In this document: positions 25,751-34,277 of the stretch, piece by piece
Numbering within the stretch: the first letter of the stretch is position 1
Layout of the letters: every line of letters begins with the position of its first letter
Origin: Phenylobacterium deserti
GTDB taxonomy: Bacteria; Pseudomonadota; Alphaproteobacteria; Caulobacterales; Caulobacteraceae
Length of the DNA: 47,157 bases
Direction of reading: 5' to 3'
Assembly: GCA_945883235.1 (NCBI GenBank)
Contig: CAMCXF010000025.1
Coordinates: 1-47,157, forward strand
Position numbers and translations under genes: made by a program
Notes under the pieces: model-generated
What the model was told of the DNA's origin: nothing
Seen by the model: only the letters and a program-made list of their open reading frames with translations
The model's database searches: none

Positions 25751-26941
25751 CTACATCAACTCGACCGCCATCGCTGTGGCCTCGCCACCGCCGATACACA
25801 GGCTGGCGATGCCGCGTTTTCCGCCCCGTGCCTGAAGCGCGCCGAGCAGGGTCGCCAGGATGCGTGCCCCGGACGCCCCGATCGGATGTCCCAGCGCACA
25901 CGCGCCACCGTTGACGTTAAGCTTGGCCCGGTCGAGGCCCAGATCACGCTCGGCGATCATGGCCACCACGGCAAAGGCTTCATTCACCTCGAACAGATCG
26001 ACGTCGGCGACGCTCCAACCGGCGCGCTTCAGCGCTTTCTGAATTGCAGGCACTGGCGCTGTCGTGAACAGGCCGGGCTCATGGGCATGGGCCGCATGTC
26101 CCGCGATCCGGGCGACGATGTTCATGCCGAGACGCCGGGCCACACTCTCGCGCGTCAGGACCAGCGCCGCCGCACCGTCCGAGATCGAGGAGGCATTGGC
26201 CGCCGTGATCGTGCCGTCCCGCGAAAAAGCAGGCCGCAGGATCGGGATCCGTGCAGGGTCAGCCTTCAGGGGCTGTTCGTCGGTGTCGACTGTGACTGTG
26301 CCCTTGCGATCCGTCACCTGAACCGGGGTGATCTCGCGGGCGAAGGTACCGCTTTCGCTAGCGGCCCGGGCTCGGGCCAGCGAGCCGATGGCGAATTCGT
26401 CCTGCGCCTCACGGGTAAACTGGTACTGTTTGGCGGTTTCTTCGGCGAATGACCCCATCAGCCGACCCGGCTCATAGGCGTCCTCCAGACCGTCCAGGTA
26501 CATGTGGTCATACATCGTGTCGTGGCCAATCCGGGCCCCGCCGCGATGCTTGGTCATCAGGTAGGGGGCGTTTGTCATGCTCTCCATGCCACCCGCCACA
26601 ATCACGTCCACTGACCCAGCGGCAAGGGCGTCGTGCGCCATGATCGCCGCCTGCATGCCCGAGCCGCACATCTTGTTGACGGTCGTGGCCTCCACAGATG
26701 TGGGCAGACCGGCACCCAGCGCAGCCTGTCTGGCCGGTGCCTGGCCCAGACCTGCCGGCAGCACGCAGCCCATGATGATCTGCTCGATCACCGACGGATC
26801 AGCACCGGACCGTTCGACTGCGGCGCGGACGGCCGCAGCACCAAGTTCCGTGGCCCTTGCGGCGGAAAGCACCCCCTGAAAACCCCCCATCGGTGTGCGG
26901 GCAAAACTGGCGATGACGACGGGATCTGAGGTCTGGGTCAT
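25751..26941 (-). CDS. Thiolase, acetyl-CoA C-acetyltransferase type
   Basis: The 396-residue product is a full-length thiolase. The acyl-accepting Cys92 lies in VNKMCGSGM; NEAFA, GGACALGHPIGASGAR (with the active-site His) and the second catalytic Cys in CIGGGEA are in the C-terminal third. It interconverts two acetyl-CoA with acetoacetyl-CoA, or cleaves 3-ketoacyl-CoA; the biosynthetic (acetoacetyl-CoA forming, PhaA/AtoB-like) subtype fits best. No other polyhydroxybutyrate gene is visible nearby. It lies downstream of mnmA and a small gene in the same direction, 40 nt from the latter. Confidence 0.94.
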   Translation of the reverse strand: MTQTSDPVVIASFARTPMGGFQGVLSAARATELGAAAVRAAVERSGADPSVIEQIIMGCVLPAGLGQAPARQAALGAGLPTSVEATTVNKMCGSGMQAAIMAHDALAAGSVDVIVAGGMESMTNAPYLMTKHRGGARIGHDTMYDHMYLDGLEDAYEPGRLMGSFAEETAKQYQFTREAQDEFAIGSLARARAASESGTFAREITPVQVTDRKGTVTVDTDEQPLKADPARIPILRPAFSRDGTITAANASSISDGAAALVLTRESVARRLGMNIVARIAGHAAHAHEPGLFTTAPVPAIQKALKRAGWSVADVDLFEVNEAFAVVAMIAERDLGLDRAKLNVNGGACALGHPIGASGARILATLLGALQARGGKRGIASLCIGGGEATAMAVELM

Positions 26942-26981
26942 GTTGGGGATATAAGTCGCCGCTCGAAAAATCCCAACGCCG

Positions 26982-27185
26982 TTACGGTTGGCGGGTGGTC
27001 ACGTCGCAATACGGACCACCGTCACGGATGGTCTTGTTCCGATAGATCACCGCGCCAATCAGGTTCGGCGCCTGCCGGATCGCCGCACAGAACTCGGGCC
27101 AGAGATCAGACGGCAGCCACAGGCAGGGCGCGCGAGGGTCCTCGTCGCACGCTATGTCCACCAGCTGCTTGGCGTCCATCGGCAT
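26982..27185 (-). CDS. Small conserved-looking protein downstream of mnmA
   Basis: The 67-residue product (MPMDAKQLVDIACDEDPRA...) begins 7 nt after the mnmA stop, so it is likely co-transcribed with it. It contains three cysteines, a tryptophan-rich middle (LWLPSDLWPEF) and ends DVTTRQP. The frame extends upstream into mnmA, but those residues are an out-of-frame reading of that gene and were excluded. A start two codons later is also possible. No family was recognised; function unknown. Confidence 0.6.
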   Translation of the reverse strand: MPMDAKQLVDIACDEDPRAPCLWLPSDLWPEFCAAIRQAPNLIGAVIYRNKTIRDGGPYCDVTTRQP

Positions 27186-27192
27186 TGCACCG

Positions 27193-28380
27193 TCAGTCGT
27201 TGCGAACCGTGCCGGCGATGAAACCACCGCCCAGCACGCGGGTCGGGTCCTCCGGTGCGTAGAGCACGCAGGCTTGGCCCGGCGCGACGCCTTCTTCCGG
27301 AATGTCGAACACGATGCCGTGGCCGCCGCTAACGACGCCAAGACGACCCAGCACCGGCTCGCGCGTGGATCGCACACGCGCCAGCACGGGACGCGCCGCC
27401 GCGCAGGCCGCCGACATGCTGTGGCCGTCGCCGATCCAGCTAGTTTCCCCAAACGTGAGCGCGCGGGTCAGCAGCGCCTCACGCGGCCCCACGATCACTT
27501 GCCGGCTGTCGGCATCAATCCTGACCACAAACAGCGGATCGCCCAAGGCCACGTTCAGGCCGCGACGCTGGCCGATGGTATAGCGGGTGACCCCTTCGTG
27601 ACGCCCCAGGGTCCGGCCATCCATGTGGACGATGTCGCCGGGTTCCGCGCCGTGTGGCCGCAGGCGATCAATGACAGTGGTGTATCGGCCCTCGGGGACA
27701 AAACAGATGTCCTGGCTATCTGGCTTGTCCGCGACCTTCAGGCCCAGCGCCGTCGCCGCCGCGCGCACCGCGGGCTTCGGCAGGCCGCCCAGAGGGAAGC
27801 GCAGATAGGCGAGCTGTTCGGCCGTGGTGGCGAACAGAAAGTAGGACTGGTCCCGCGCGCCATCGACGGCGCGGTGCAGTTCCGGCCCGGCCCGGCCCAC
27901 CTCCCGGCGCACATAGTGTCCGGTCGCCATCGCCTCGGCGCCCAGATCCCGCGCGACATCCAGCAGGTCGCGGAACTTCACCGTTTGATTGCAGCGGATG
28001 CAGGGAATGGGGGTTTCGCCGCGCAGATAGGAGTCCGCGAAGTCTTCGATCACCTGCTCACGGAACCGGCTCTCGTAGTCGAGCACATAGTGCGCGATGC
28101 CCATCGCCTCGGCCGCGGTGCGTGCGTCGTGGATATCCTGGCCGGCGCAGCAGGCGCCCTTCTTCTGGACCGCCGCGCCGTGATCATAGAGCTGCAGCGT
28201 CACGCCCACGACATCGTAGCCGGCGCGGGCCAGCAGGGCCGCAGTCACCGTGGAATCGACGCCGCCGGACATGGCCGCGACGATCCGCGTGCCGATCGGC
28301 AGGCGCACAGCGTCGCGCACAGCCTCCATCAGGCCGTCGCTCAAGGTGTCTGAAAAGGCGACCGGGGCGTTCATCGCCAT
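27193..28380 (-). CDS. mnmA: tRNA-specific 2-thiouridylase MnmA
   Basis: MnmA places the sulfur of s2U34 on tRNA-Lys, -Glu and -Gln, using ATP and a sulfur relay. The 395-residue product has the PP-loop SGGVDST at about 38-44, the catalytic Cys in [11 protein letters not shown] and the second Cys in [10 protein letters not shown], with a TIGQRRGL segment and C-terminal beta-barrel. An N-terminal extension of about 30 residues before the ATP motif is common in alphaproteobacteria. An ATG two codons further in is an alternative start. Confidence 0.96.
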   Translation of the reverse strand: MAMNAPVAFSDTLSDGLMEAVRDAVRLPIGTRIVAAMSGGVDSTVTAALLARAGYDVVGVTLQLYDHGAAVQKKGACCAGQDIHDARTAAEAMGIAHYVLDYESRFREQVIEDFADSYLRGETPIPCIRCNQTVKFRDLLDVARDLGAEAMATGHYVRREVGRAGPELHRAVDGARDQSYFLFATTAEQLAYLRFPLGGLPKPAVRAAATALGLKVADKPDSQDICFVPEGRYTTVIDRLRPHGAEPGDIVHMDGRTLGRHEGVTRYTIGQRRGLNVALGDPLFVVRIDADSRQVIVGPREALLTRALTFGETSWIGDGHSMSAACAAARPVLARVRSTREPVLGRLGVVSGGHGIVFDIPEEGVAPGQACVLYAPEDPTRVLGGGFIAGTVRND

Positions 28381-28462
28381 CTATGTAGCGGTTCGACGCC
28401 GGAAATTCGAGGGAATCTGGATCGCGGCCCGGCTACGCCGTCCGGGATGGCTCGCTTCGCGA

Positions 28463-29395
28463 TCACTTCAGGATGTTGATCAACGATGACGATTGCAGGG
28501 ACTGGAAAACATAGGCCGCCGACTGCACCGACAGCTGCGCCTGCTGCAGATCGGCCGAAGCCTTGGCCAGGTCGGCGTCGGTGATATCACCCAGCATTCC
28601 GGTCACCGAAATCTGTCTGGCTTCAAGGTCTGCGGCGACGGTATCCAGGCGCTTCTGGTTCGTGCCGTTCTTGGCGGCGATCAGGGTAATGTCGGCGCGG
28701 ATCGTGTTCCAGTTGGCTAACTGGTTTTCGAGGAATGTCTTCTGCGCATCCGTCATTGCGCCGGCAAAGGGGCCGTTTGGACCCTCATTGAACGCCTGGA
28801 AGGTCTGTAGCGCGGTCAGCATATTGGTGGCGATATCATCCGCCAGGATGCCGGTTGTGACGGTTGTGGCGTCATCCACCCTGGCCGTCACCTTGAAGTC
28901 GTCGTTCTTGAAGAAGTTGGCGATGATGGCAGGCGGCGCCGTCAGATCGGACAGCAGCGTCGCCGTCACCGGTTTGGTATCAACCTGTCCACCGGCGAAC
29001 AGGAATTTCCCGTTGTAGCTTGCGTTGAGACTGTCAACGGCGGTGTTCATCTGCGCCTGAATATCGGACACCAGACTGTCGACCCGCCCCGAGGCGATGG
29101 CCTCGGCCATAAGCTCTCGGATGGATTGGGCGGCGTCAGCCACACGCACCACGGCGCCGTCCTGGGTGGTCAGCTTGTCGGCGAGCAGTCCGTTCTGATC
29201 CTGAAAGGCGGCGACCCGGGTCTGCACCGTACGCATCGCCGTAAGGACTTCAGAGGACTTGGCGTAGTCCTTCAGGTTCTGGCCGTTCTTTTGGGTTGAG
29301 ACCCGATTCCCGGCCTCCGATAGCCGCTGTTGCCCGGCCAGTAGATTGGTAAGGACGGCGGAATAGTTTCCGGAGGTGGTGACGCGACTGACCAT
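28463..29395 (-). CDS. flgL: Flagellar hook-filament junction protein FlgL
   Basis: The 310-residue product has flagellin-like ends: an N-terminal helix region (NYSAVLTNLLAGQQRLSEAGNRVSTQKNGQNLKDYA) and C-terminal QQAQLSVQSAAYVFQSLQSSSLINILK. These form the coiled-coil core that joins filament to hook after FlgK. The middle contains SLNASYNGKFLFAGGQVDTKP, the FLFAG-type element typical of FlgL. It follows flgK by 10 nt and shares its sigma-54-like promoter. It is exported by the flagellar type III apparatus, so no cleavable signal is expected. Confidence 0.95.
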   Translation of the reverse strand: MVSRVTTSGNYSAVLTNLLAGQQRLSEAGNRVSTQKNGQNLKDYAKSSEVLTAMRTVQTRVAAFQDQNGLLADKLTTQDGAVVRVADAAQSIRELMAEAIASGRVDSLVSDIQAQMNTAVDSLNASYNGKFLFAGGQVDTKPVTATLLSDLTAPPAIIANFFKNDDFKVTARVDDATTVTTGILADDIATNMLTALQTFQAFNEGPNGPFAGAMTDAQKTFLENQLANWNTIRADITLIAAKNGTNQKRLDTVAADLEARQISVTGMLGDITDADLAKASADLQQAQLSVQSAAYVFQSLQSSSLINILK

Positions 29396-29405
29396 GACCG
29401 GCTCC

Positions 29406-31502
29406 TCAGACGATGCTCAGCAGGGTGTCGAACAGTTCGCTCGCGGCCTGGATCATCCGGGCCGAAGCGCTGAACGCCTGTTGGTAGGTGGTGAGGTTGA
29501 CCAGTTCCTCGTCGAGGTTGACCCCCTCGACGGACTGGCGACGATTGGTGGCTTCGATGGCGACGGCTTCGGCGCTGGCCTGGCGGGTCTCGGCAGCGGC
29601 GGCTCCGCGCCCGACGGCTCCGCCGAACTCCGAAGCGTAGCGTGACACCGTCATGGTCACCTGTCCCAGCGCGCCAGCGGCCTGGAACAGCACCGGGATG
29701 TTACCAGACCCGGCCACCCCCAGAGCGCCCCGCCCATCACCCGGCCGGACAGCGACAACGCCCAACGCCGCCGTCACATCGACCTTGCCGACGGACAGTT
29801 TTGTCGGGTCAGACAACAGCGACGGCGCCACGTCGAACCTCCCGGCGCGTGTTGACCGGGCCTGGGTCCCCAGCCCGAACAGCTGGCTGATCGAGGGCCC
29901 GCCCACGCCGCGTTGGGTGTTGTCGGTGAGGATGGAAAGCTCGGCATTGGACGGCGGCGACCCGGCAAAGGTCAGGACACCGTTGGTATCCAGGCTGAAC
30001 GCGCCGTAGAGCCCCACGCCTGTCGCATTGTTGTTCAGGGTATTCAGCAGGTCGCTCATCAGCGGACCCGCCGGGACCGTAATCGGCACATCGCGCTCCG
30101 GGCGACCGTCCGGCGTCGACAGACGCAGGGTGATCTGGCCGCCGGGCGTGAACCCGTGGGCACTCGTGGTCTGCAGCCCGGTGGCGTAGTTCGTGAAGCC
30201 TGTCGCCTTCACCACATCGTTCAGACCGAAGAAGTGCGAGAACCCGCGCCCGGCCTTCTGCGACGTGCCCTCGTCGATCGCCAGACCGAGGCCACCGGCA
30301 GCGCTTAAAGTCAGCGCGCCGCCCGCAAAGCTGGCGCTGCCGACACCGGCCAAAGCCGTATTCAGGTCGGCCTGAAACGTCGCTGGCGTAAAGGCGGTCG
30401 CCGCGCCGCCGTTCACCGAAAGCGTCCCGGCGGTGAAGTTGATGGCGACCGTGCGCTGCATGACGCCCGCTGCATTGACGACGGCGATGGTCGAGGTTCC
30501 GGTAAAGCCGCTGGCCGCGCTGGTCAGGTCGAGTCCGGTGTCCCGCCCGACCAGGGTCGTCGGCGGGGGAAAGGCGGCTGAGGCGTTGTGCGCCGCGTTC
30601 AGCTGGTCGGCCGCGCGGCTGGTGAACTCACCCAGCTGGTCATAGATCTTGGGCAACTCGATATCGCGCAGGTCCATCAGGCCGCGAAGCTGCCCGCTGG
30701 ACAGCTGAATGGGCTGCTGGTTGGAGCTGCCGGCGGGTTGGGCGGTGATGTATCCGGGGGTCGTCGCGGTCACATTGTAGGTCAGCTTCGCCGCGCCATC
30801 TCCGGCGATCAGGACGCCTTCGATCGTGCGAACATCGACGCCGCCACCAGGGCGTTGCGCTGTGCGGACGTTCATCAGACCGGACAACTCATCCAGCAAC
30901 TGGCTCTGGATGTTCTCCGATCCCGACGCGTCAGCGCCGACCAGCGACGCGCGTTTGATCTCCAGGTTCAGGCGGCTGATCTCGTCCAGCAGGCTGTTGG
31001 CGCGTTCGACCCCGGCACCGATCTGGGTCTCGACGGTGGCGCCCAGCGAGACGATCTGACCGTTGATCCGGTCGGCTTCGCTGAGAAAGTCCTCGATGTT
31101 GGAGAGAGCCTGACTGCGCAGCAGGGTCGAGGACGGGTCATCGGCCAAGGTCGCGAAGGCACCGAACACCTTGTCCAGCCGATTGAAGAAGAAGCCGTCG
31201 GCCGAGGGGTCGCCGAACAGACTCTGGGCGTTGTCGAGATACTGTGACACTGCCGACCAGCGCTTGGTGTCCGATTGGGCATTGAGCGAGGCGACTTGAA
31301 GATACTGGTCGGTGATCCGCCGGATGCCGCTGATCTTCACCCCGGCGCCGGCGCCATCGACAACCTGCTGCTCCTGATTGACGGCCTTGCGGACGTAACC
31401 AGGCGTGTTGACGTTGGCGATATTGTCCGACACCGCCCGCAATGAGGCCTGTGCGGCCTGCAGGCCCGTTGTTGCGGTCTTGAGCGCGACGCCGAGGGAC
31501 AT
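29406..31502 (-). CDS. flgK: Flagellar hook-associated protein FlgK
   Basis: The 698-residue product is a long FlgK. Its N-terminus shows SLRAVSDNIANVNTPGYVRKAVNQ, the rod/hook-protein signature with NTPGYVRK, and its C-terminus ends VNLDEELVNLTTYQQAFSASARMIQAASELFDTLLSIV, the family end motif. The large variable middle (about 310-560) is rich in Ala, Gly and Thr. FlgK forms the first junction layer at the distal hook. The gene is divergent from fliK-flgD-flgE, the arrangement also known for the Caulobacter flaN and hook operons. A 135-nt leader separates the start from the predicted promoter. Confidence 0.96.
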   Translation of the reverse strand: MSLGVALKTATTGLQAAQASLRAVSDNIANVNTPGYVRKAVNQEQQVVDGAGAGVKISGIRRITDQYLQVASLNAQSDTKRWSAVSQYLDNAQSLFGDPSADGFFFNRLDKVFGAFATLADDPSSTLLRSQALSNIEDFLSEADRINGQIVSLGATVETQIGAGVERANSLLDEISRLNLEIKRASLVGADASGSENIQSQLLDELSGLMNVRTAQRPGGGVDVRTIEGVLIAGDGAAKLTYNVTATTPGYITAQPAGSSNQQPIQLSSGQLRGLMDLRDIELPKIYDQLGEFTSRAADQLNAAHNASAAFPPPTTLVGRDTGLDLTSAASGFTGTSTIAVVNAAGVMQRTVAINFTAGTLSVNGGAATAFTPATFQADLNTALAGVGSASFAGGALTLSAAGGLGLAIDEGTSQKAGRGFSHFFGLNDVVKATGFTNYATGLQTTSAHGFTPGGQITLRLSTPDGRPERDVPITVPAGPLMSDLLNTLNNNATGVGLYGAFSLDTNGVLTFAGSPPSNAELSILTDNTQRGVGGPSISQLFGLGTQARSTRAGRFDVAPSLLSDPTKLSVGKVDVTAALGVVAVRPGDGRGALGVAGSGNIPVLFQAAGALGQVTMTVSRYASEFGGAVGRGAAAAETRQASAEAVAIEATNRRQSVEGVNLDEELVNLTTYQQAFSASARMIQAASELFDTLLSIV

Positions 31503-31518
31503 GGATCAGGCCTCCGCC

Positions 31519-31557
31519 CGGCAAGGGTTGTCGCACGACCCGGCGATTTCTGCCGGG
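31519..31557. promoter_or_regulatory. Two FlbD/ftr-like palindromes in the flgK leader
   Basis: 31519-31533 reads CGGCAAGGGTTGTCG (CGGCAA/TTGCCG arms with one mismatch) and 31539-31557 reads CCCGGC-7 nt-GCCGGG (perfect 6-bp arms). In Caulobacter, FlbD-bound ftr enhancers with CGGCAA/TGCCG character lie near the divergent hook and flaN promoters, some of them downstream of a start site. The match here is by eye; the FlbD assignment is inference. A related half-palindrome, CGGCAAAATGCTCCG, is at 31788-31802. Confidence 0.45.
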
Positions 31558-31647
31558 ATCGAGATTAACGTGCCGCTGCGCATCCGGAAAACATTCAATG
31601 ATTTCAACATTGGCCCTCGCTGGACCGAGTGGGTTCAGTTTGAAGAG

Positions 31648-31663
31648 CGCAAGACCGGCGCCA
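31648..31663 (-). promoter_or_regulatory. Sigma-54-like promoter for flgK-flgL
   Basis: On the minus strand the sequence reads TGGCGCC-GGTC-TTGCG. The GG (-24) and GC (-12) elements have the exact sigma-54 spacing, with deviations from TGGCACG-N4-TTGCW only at three less critical positions. The predicted start is near 31637, leaving a leader of about 135 nt that contains the two FlbD-like palindromes. Confidence 0.55.
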
Positions 31664-31832
31664 GCCCGCGCCGCGCCCCTTCCCTCGTGCACGTGCGCTC
31701 GTTCCATTCACCCCGGACGATCCGGTCGGCGGGCGGGGTCGGGGCCGGTCGGGCGGCAGGGAACGCCCCAGCAAAACGGCCCTGGCTCGGCAAAATGCTC
31801 CGTAAGGCCCCACGCGACCTCCTGCAAGAAGA

Positions 31833-31868
31833 TCCATATTATCGTGTTTTTTCAATAAGATGTGAAAC
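31833..31868. other. AT-rich tract between the divergent flagellar promoters
   Basis: This 36-bp stretch is strongly AT-rich compared with its GC-rich surroundings and includes a run of six T. It abuts the plus-strand sigma-54-like promoter, where sigma-54 systems often place an IHF bending site. No convincing IHF consensus was found, so a bending role is only inferred. The rest of the 31503-31952 gap holds the promoters and palindromes listed separately and no gene. Confidence 0.4.
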
Positions 31869-31884
31869 TGGCGCGGACGTTGCT
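31869..31884 (+). promoter_or_regulatory. Sigma-54-like promoter for fliK-flgD-flgE
   Basis: TGGCGCG-GACG-TTGCT matches the sigma-54 consensus TGGCACG-N4-TTGCW at every position except one (A to G), with GG and GC at the exact -24/-12 spacing. Transcription would begin near 31895, about 58 nt before fliK. Hook-operon genes in Caulobacter are sigma-54 and FlbD dependent, which fits. Confidence 0.72.
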
Positions 31885-31952
31885 CGGCCCTTTTCGAATG
31901 AGCCCGGCGCAGCACGCGCTTTCCTCACATCGCCACCGAGCCTTCAGACCTC

Positions 31953-33452
31953 ATGAACGCACCCGCGCTCAATCCCGCCTCAGCGCCACCCGCAGGATCC
32001 GTCGGCACAACGGCCGCCGCCGCCGTGGCGGGAAAGACGAGCGGCGCGCTGGCCGGATTCGAAGCCCTGCTGGCGGCGCTGTTCCCGCAAGGTGCGGTGG
32101 CGGCGAGCCCCGACAAAGCCGATGTCGACCCCTCGCTCGGCCCTGGTTCAGAAGACCCAACCGATGAGGCTCTGGACGCGAACGCAGCGCCCCCGTCCGG
32201 CAACGCCAGCGTACTCCCTCTAGTCGGCGCGTTTCCCGCCCAACCCGTCATCGCCAACGCCGTCACCGAGACCGGCCCGGCCGATCAAACCCACGCCTTT
32301 GGCCGCGACAAGAGCAAGGGTGTTCCGGCCGCGCCGGCACTCCTCAACGCCAACCCAAAGGCAGGACTTGCCGAAAAAGCCGGGCTCGCAGACGGTTCGC
32401 GGGTCGATGCTGTGCCGGCCGAAGACGACGGCGCGCGCCCGGGTATCCCTCCCCGGCACGTCGACGCGCAGGTGCCGCAGCCCGCTGCGGCTCAGGGTGG
32501 GCGGCCGCCGGCACCGGTGGCATCTACATCGCCATCGGCCGCGTTCTCGGACACACCTGATATCGCTGGCGCGAACCCGGTCGCCGCGACTGCTGATCCC
32601 AACCTGCCCGTGCCCGTGCCCGCGCCCGTGCCAGCCGTCGCGGTAGCCCCGGAAACCCTGGCCTCAACACTGACCACGGCGGGTCTTGTCGCGCGACCGG
32701 ATCCAGCACCTGCTGCCACCAACCGCAGCCAGCGAGCGGATCGAAACCGGGCCGCGACGGACCCACTATCAATTGACGAGCCACCCGTCGGGCAAGGCGT
32801 AGCGGCGGCCGCAGCCCCGACACTTGCAAAATCGGCAGCCATAACGGGGCGTACGGTGGACGCCGGACCTGAGATCGCAGAAGCCAAGTCGGGGGACGCA
32901 GAGGTGGCTGCCGACGCTCCCGACGGGACGATACAGTCAGACGCCAGAACAGCCGCCCAATCCCTGACGCCTGTGGCCCACGGTGCCCAGGCCGTCCGGG
33001 GTTCACCTGAGACGGTTGCCACTTTCGCCGCCCAGATCATCAAGAAGCTGGAAGGCCAGTCCACCCGCTTCGACGTCGAACTGAACCCAGCCGGTCTCGG
33101 CAAGGTGGATGTACGCATCGACATCGGCGCGCACGGGCGAATTTCGGCAGCCATGATGTTCGACAATCCCGCTGCTGCCGCTGACCTTCGCGCCCGCGCC
33201 TCGGAACTGCAGCGGATGCTGGAGCAGGCCGGCTTCGACATGTCGGGGGGCCTGTCCTTCGACGTCGCAGGTGATCGCGGCCAGCAACAGCGCAATGCCT
33301 GGCAAGACCAGAACGACAACGCTGGCCAAGCCTTCCGGGGTCAAGCGTTCCGCGCCGCACTCGATACCGCCGGCAAAGCGACTGATGCCGCCATTGAAGG
33401 CGCACTGCGTCTGCGGCGCGGCGTCAATGCTGGCTTGGACCTGAGGATCTGA
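31953..33452 (+). CDS. fliK: Flagellar hook-length control protein FliK
   Basis: The 499-residue product is Ala/Pro-rich and low in complexity for about 340 residues, as expected of the secreted ruler part. The conserved C-terminal domain (about 345-450) contains FDVELNPAGLGKVDVRIDIG and LRARASELQRMLEQAGF, the substrate-switch region that contacts FlhB. FliK measures the hook and switches export to filament-type substrates. It is the first gene of the plus-strand hook operon, 2 nt before flgD. No strong ribosome-binding site is visible at the ATG. Confidence 0.9.
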   Translation: MNAPALNPASAPPAGSVGTTAAAAVAGKTSGALAGFEALLAALFPQGAVAASPDKADVDPSLGPGSEDPTDEALDANAAPPSGNASVLPLVGAFPAQPVIANAVTETGPADQTHAFGRDKSKGVPAAPALLNANPKAGLAEKAGLADGSRVDAVPAEDDGARPGIPPRHVDAQVPQPAAAQGGRPPAPVASTSPSAAFSDTPDIAGANPVAATADPNLPVPVPAPVPAVAVAPETLASTLTTAGLVARPDPAPAATNRSQRADRNRAATDPLSIDEPPVGQGVAAAAAPTLAKSAAITGRTVDAGPEIAEAKSGDAEVAADAPDGTIQSDARTAAQSLTPVAHGAQAVRGSPETVATFAAQIIKKLEGQSTRFDVELNPAGLGKVDVRIDIGAHGRISAAMMFDNPAAAADLRARASELQRMLEQAGFDMSGGLSFDVAGDRGQQQRNAWQDQNDNAGQAFRGQAFRAALDTAGKATDAAIEGALRLRRGVNAGLDLRI

Positions 33453-33454
33453 TC

Positions 33455-34225
33455 ATGGATGTCGCCGCAACCACCGCAACCGCCGCCGCCGCGGCTTCAG
33501 CCACTGGCGACACGACCGCCATCGGTCGCGCCCGACTGGCCGAGAACTTCGATACATTCCTGTCGCTGCTCACCACTCAGCTGAAGAACCAGGACCCGCT
33601 GTCGCCGCTGGATTCTAACCAGTTCACCCAGCAGATCGTCCAGATGACCGGCGTGGAACAGCAGTCGGCTACCAATGACCTGCTGAAGAAGCTGGTGTCC
33701 AACACCACCTCCGGCATCGCCACCGCCGTCAGCCTGATCGGCAAGGAAGTGCGCGCCGAGGCCGACGTCGCGGCCCTGAAGGATCACAAGGCCGAGTGGA
33801 CCTATAAACTCGACCGCGCCGCCACTGATGTGAAACTGGAGGTGCTGGATTCCAAGGGCCGCATCGTGGCGACCAGGGCCGCGGCCGACGCCAAGACGGG
33901 CGAGAACAAGTTTACCTGGGATGGCAAGACCTCAGGAGGGGCCGTTCTTGCCGACGGCGTTTACAGTTTGAGAGTTTCAGCGAAAGACAGCACCGGCTCG
34001 GTCGTACCGTCCAAGGTGTTCGCTGACGGCCTCGTGACGGGGGTCGAACAGGCCGACGGAACAACCTTGCTGACGATCAATGGCGCGCAGATCCCCTGGG
34101 AAAAGCTCGTCACCATCCGCCAACCGGCCCCGCCGGCAACGACCGCCGCGACAGCGGCTTCCACGATCATCGGTTCAAACACCAACAACCCGGACGACAA
34201 AACGTCGTCTCCAGCGGCGGCCTGA
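33455..34225 (+). CDS. flgD: Flagellar hook assembly scaffold protein FlgD
   Basis: FlgD caps the growing hook and guides FlgE polymerisation. The 256-residue product contains the family signature FDTFLSLLTTQLKNQDPLSPLDSNQFTQQIVQMTGVEQQ in outline (about 29-68). The C-terminal part has the Tudor-Ig-like region with FTWDGKTSGGAVLADGVYSLRV. The tail is Thr/Ala-rich. It lies between fliK and flgE with very short spacing to fliK. Confidence 0.96.
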   Translation: MDVAATTATAAAAASATGDTTAIGRARLAENFDTFLSLLTTQLKNQDPLSPLDSNQFTQQIVQMTGVEQQSATNDLLKKLVSNTTSGIATAVSLIGKEVRAEADVAALKDHKAEWTYKLDRAATDVKLEVLDSKGRIVATRAAADAKTGENKFTWDGKTSGGAVLADGVYSLRVSAKDSTGSVVPSKVFADGLVTGVEQADGTTLLTINGAQIPWEKLVTIRQPAPPATTAATAASTIIGSNTNNPDDKTSSPAAA

Positions 34226-34277
34226 CGGCCGAACTCACGCAGCACGCGCACCCGCCCCAGGAAAACGGAAAGCTCTT

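Noticed and set aside
27186..27452. N-terminal extension of the small gene after mnmA
   Set aside because: It is an out-of-frame reading of the mnmA C-terminus, rich in Arg and Ser.
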